Source of the DNA: JAGHAJ01 sp964559865 [NCBI: uncultured Synergistota bacterium]
Lineage (GTDB): Bacteria; Synergistota; JAGHAJ01
DNA: 8,272 bases
Reading direction: 5' to 3'
Assembly (NCBI GenBank): GCA_964559865.1
Contig: CAZLJD010000033.1
Span: forward strand, 1-8,272
Every line of letters starts with the position of its first letter. Within the stretch, counting starts at the first letter, position 1. Positions 6,926 through 8,272 of the stretch are shown one piece after another. The notes below the pieces were generated by a model. It saw only the letters and a list, made by a program, of their open reading frames with translations, searched no databases and was not told the DNA's origin. Both the position numbers and the translations under genes were made by a program.

Positions 6926-7468
6926 ATGTCTCGTCTAAAGGATAGATATAGAAATAGTGTCATTCCGGAGATGATGAAGAGATTTGGGTACAAAAACATT
7001 ATGCAGGTGCCCAAGATAGAAAAGATAGTTATAAATGTGGGGGTTGGAGATGCAAAGACCAACTCTAAGCTACTTGATAGTGCTATTGATGAGTTGGCCA
7101 CGATAACGGGGCAGTATCCCGTTGTGACAAGAGCAAAGAGGTCGATAGCAGGTTTCAAGTTGAGAAAAGGTATGAGAATAGGTTGCAAAGTTACATTGAG
7201 GGGAGAGCGTATGTACGAGTTTTTGGATAGATTCATCAGTCTTGCTTTGCCAAGGATAAAGGATTTTAGGGGTGTTTCACCCAAGTCTTTTGATGGTAGA
7301 GGTAACTATACAATTGGTATAAGGGAGCAGCTTATATTTCCGGAGATAGACTATGATAAGGTTGTTCAGGTCAGAGGAATGAGTATTACGATATCTACAA
7401 CTGCCAATACTGATGAAGAGGCACATGCCCTTCTTGAGTTAATGGGTATGCCTTTTAGAAAATCTTAA
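6926..7468 (+). CDS. rplE: 50S ribosomal protein L5
   Basis: L5 binds 5S rRNA with L18 and contacts P-site tRNA in the central protuberance. The 180-residue product matches the family length. Signatures are [22 protein letters not shown] at the start, [78 protein letters not shown], and the end MGMPFRK. The ATG at 6926 resembles the common MNRLKEKY opening. The in-frame ATG at 6917 adds MRV. The SD AAGGGGGT (6907-6914) is only two bases before 6917 but eleven before 6926, so neither spacing is ideal. Confidence 0.96.
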   Translation: MSRLKDRYRNSVIPEMMKRFGYKNIMQVPKIEKIVINVGVGDAKTNSKLLDSAIDELATITGQYPVVTRAKRSIAGFKLRKGMRIGCKVTLRGERMYEFLDRFISLALPRIKDFRGVSPKSFDGRGNYTIGIREQLIFPEIDYDKVVQVRGMSITISTTANTDEEAHALLELMGMPFRKS

Positions 7469-7472
7469 AGAG

Positions 7473-7484
7473 GTGATGTTGTTG
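7473..7484 (+). promoter_or_regulatory. Four consecutive in-frame start codons at rpsN
   Basis: GTG, ATG, TTG and TTG follow each other directly in the rpsN frame, preceded by AGAGGTGAT (7469-7477), part of which they overlap. Homology (MARKA opening) points to the last TTG at 7482. Confidence 0.5.
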
Positions 7485-7667
7485 GCGCGAAAAGCTATGA
7501 TGGTGAAGGCGAAAAGAGAACCCAAGTATAAGGTTAGAAAGTATAATAGGTGTCCTATATGTGGTAGGCCGAGAGCCTATATGAGAAAGTTTGGTATGTG
7601 TAGAATATGTTTCAGGAAGATGGCTCTTGAAGGAAAGATCGCTGGTGTGACCAAGAGTAGCTGGTAG
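7482..7667 (+). CDS. rpsN: 30S ribosomal protein S14, zinc-binding (type Z)
   Basis: S14 is in the 30S head and is needed for late assembly. This is the short, cysteine-containing form: 61 residues with C24, C27, C40 and C43 in two CxxC pairs (RCPICGRP and MCRIC), followed by [18 protein letters not shown]. The C+ type binds one zinc ion. The TTG at 7482 is chosen because it gives the standard [12 protein letters not shown] opening and the exact 61-residue family length. Upstream GTG 7473, ATG 7476 and TTG 7479 would add one to three residues. The gap to rplE is 13 bases. No second, zinc-free S14 gene is present in the window. Confidence 0.96.
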   Translation: MARKAMMVKAKREPKYKVRKYNRCPICGRPRAYMRKFGMCRICFRKMALEGKIAGVTKSSW

Positions 7668-7696
7668 GTATTTTATAAGGAGAAGGGGGTGAAAAT

Positions 7697-8095
7697 TTGG
7701 TAGTTACAGATCCAATAGCAGATATGCTTACAAGGATAAGGAATGTTCTTATGAATAATGGTGAGACGGTGGATATTCCTCTTTCCCAGATGAAGGTGGC
7801 AATAGCGAGAGTTTTGAGGAAAGAGGGATACATAAGGAATTTTAAGATTATAAAGAACGAAAAACCTCCAAAAATAAGGATATATTTGAAGTATGGACCT
7901 AACAATGAAAAGATAATAAATAGCTTGAAGAGAGTTAGCAAACCGAGTGCAAGAGTTTATGTAAAGAGGAAGGATATACCTATTATAAAGAATGGACTTG
8001 GTATTGCTATATTGTCAACGTCTAAGGGTGTTATGAGTAGCAAGGAGGCCTATAAGAGAGGTGTTGGAGGAGAAGTTCTTTGCTATATATGGTAG
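7697..8095 (+). CDS. rpsH: 30S ribosomal protein S8
   Basis: S8 binds the central domain of 16S rRNA and, in E. coli, represses the spc operon by binding its mRNA near rplE. The 132-residue product begins VVTDPIADMLTRIRN after the start and has IPLSQMKVAIARVLRKEGYI, RVSKPSARVYVKRKDIP, and the C-terminal signature NGLGIAILSTSKGVMSSKEAYKRGVGGEVLCYIW. The start is TTG at 7697, with AGAAGGGGGTG (7681-7691) five bases upstream. No ATG is available in the right place. The 29-base gap to rpsN is the longest in the window. An S8-binding hairpin could not be assessed by eye. Confidence 0.98.
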   Translation: MVVTDPIADMLTRIRNVLMNNGETVDIPLSQMKVAIARVLRKEGYIRNFKIIKNEKPPKIRIYLKYGPNNEKIINSLKRVSKPSARVYVKRKDIPIIKNGLGIAILSTSKGVMSSKEAYKRGVGGEVLCYIW

Positions 8096-8107
8096 GAGGT
8101 GTGTGCT

Positions 8108-8272
8108 TTGTCGCATGTTGGGAAGCAACCTATAGTTTTACCGAGTAGTGTAAGTGTCAAACTCGATGGTAATAATATAGAAGTTAAGGGACCAAAAGGT
8201 GTGTTGTCCTTTACGATACCTGAGGGTATTACCGTTGAAATGAATGATAACATCTTGAGGGTTAAGAAGATG
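8108..8272 (+). CDS. rplF: 50S ribosomal protein L6 (partial, 3' end cut by the window)
   Basis: This is the first 55 codons of L6, a 50S protein near the GTPase-associated centre that contacts the sarcin-ricin loop. The translation opens MSHVGKQPIVLPSSVSVKLDGN and continues EVKGPKGVLSFTIPEGITVEM, which is the typical N-terminal L6 domain. The start is TTG at 8108, six bases after AGGAGGTG (8094-8101), which overlaps the rpsH stop codon. The frame is open to the last base. The full family length is about 180 residues, so roughly two thirds lies outside the window. Confidence 0.95.
   Translation, partial: MSHVGKQPIVLPSSVSVKLDGNNIEVKGPKGVLSFTIPEGITVEMNDNILRVKKM

Noticed and set aside
7668-7696. 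Possible promoter before rpsH (TATTTTATAA-like sequence)
   Set aside because: The gap is 29 bases. The AT-rich piece lacks a matching -35 element, and the rest is a ribosome-binding site.
1-8272. A novel accessory system, mobile element, CRISPR array or RNA gene
   Set aside because: Nearly every base is accounted for by conserved co-directional translation genes with short SD-bearing gaps. I saw no direct or inverted repeat array, tRNA-like fold or foreign gene apart from the tuf composition anomaly.

Overview
The window is a single, co-directional run of translation genes on the + strand: tuf (EF-Tu) followed by the bacterial S10 operon and most of the spc operon. The order is tuf, rpsJ, rplC, rplD, rplW, rplB, rpsS, rplV, rpsC, rplP, rpmC, rpsQ, rplN, rplX, rplE, rpsN, rpsH and the start of rplF, which runs off the right edge. 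This is the classical bacterial order. The proteins are bacterial in type (bacterial EF-Tu, L29, S17, L14, L24 and short zinc-type S14). I see no mobile element, CRISPR array, RNA gene or accessory island.

The organism looks like a fairly low-GC bacterium. It prefers ATA for Ile, AGA/AGG for Arg and TTG/TTA for Leu, and its sense strand is rich in purines. The Lys/Arg/Glu-rich proteins and purine loading would suit a thermophile or anaerobe, but I cannot name a phylum from the sequence alone. Starts are unusually relaxed: TTG is the best start for rplW, rpsS, rpsN, rpsH and rplF, and GTG for rpsC and probably rpmC. Purine-rich Shine-Dalgarno (SD) sequences of the AGGAGG/AGGGGG kind stand before almost every gene.

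Layout: 1-27 is a short leader carrying SD-like sequence. tuf occupies 28-1221 and rpsJ follows 13 bases later, with no room for a separate S10 leader or promoter. The S10 block (1235-5935) and spc block (5939-8272) are packed with gaps of about 0-29 bases and two overlaps: rplD/rplW by 4 bases and rpsQ/rplN by 26 bases. No intergenic stretch is long enough for a convincing promoter or terminator, so the window reads as the interior of one long transcript that begins upstream, probably beyond a str-type block. The products assemble into the 30S subunit (S10, S19, S3, S17, S14, S8) and the 50S subunit (L3, L4, L23, L2, L22, L16, L29, L14, L24, L5, L6). EF-Tu delivers aminoacyl-tRNA to the finished ribosome.

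Most of this is ordinary core genome and I find no new biological system. The one striking signal is in tuf. Its first 376 codons have an almost monotonous codon choice (all Lys AAG, all Glu GAG, all Arg AGG, nearly all Ile ATA), and this stops abruptly at base 1156. The last 21 codons look like the neighbouring ribosomal genes. This suggests a recombination or gene-conversion boundary, or an assembly join. Smaller points are the rpsQ/rplN overlap, the runs of tandem start codons, and zinc-binding forms of both L24 and S14.
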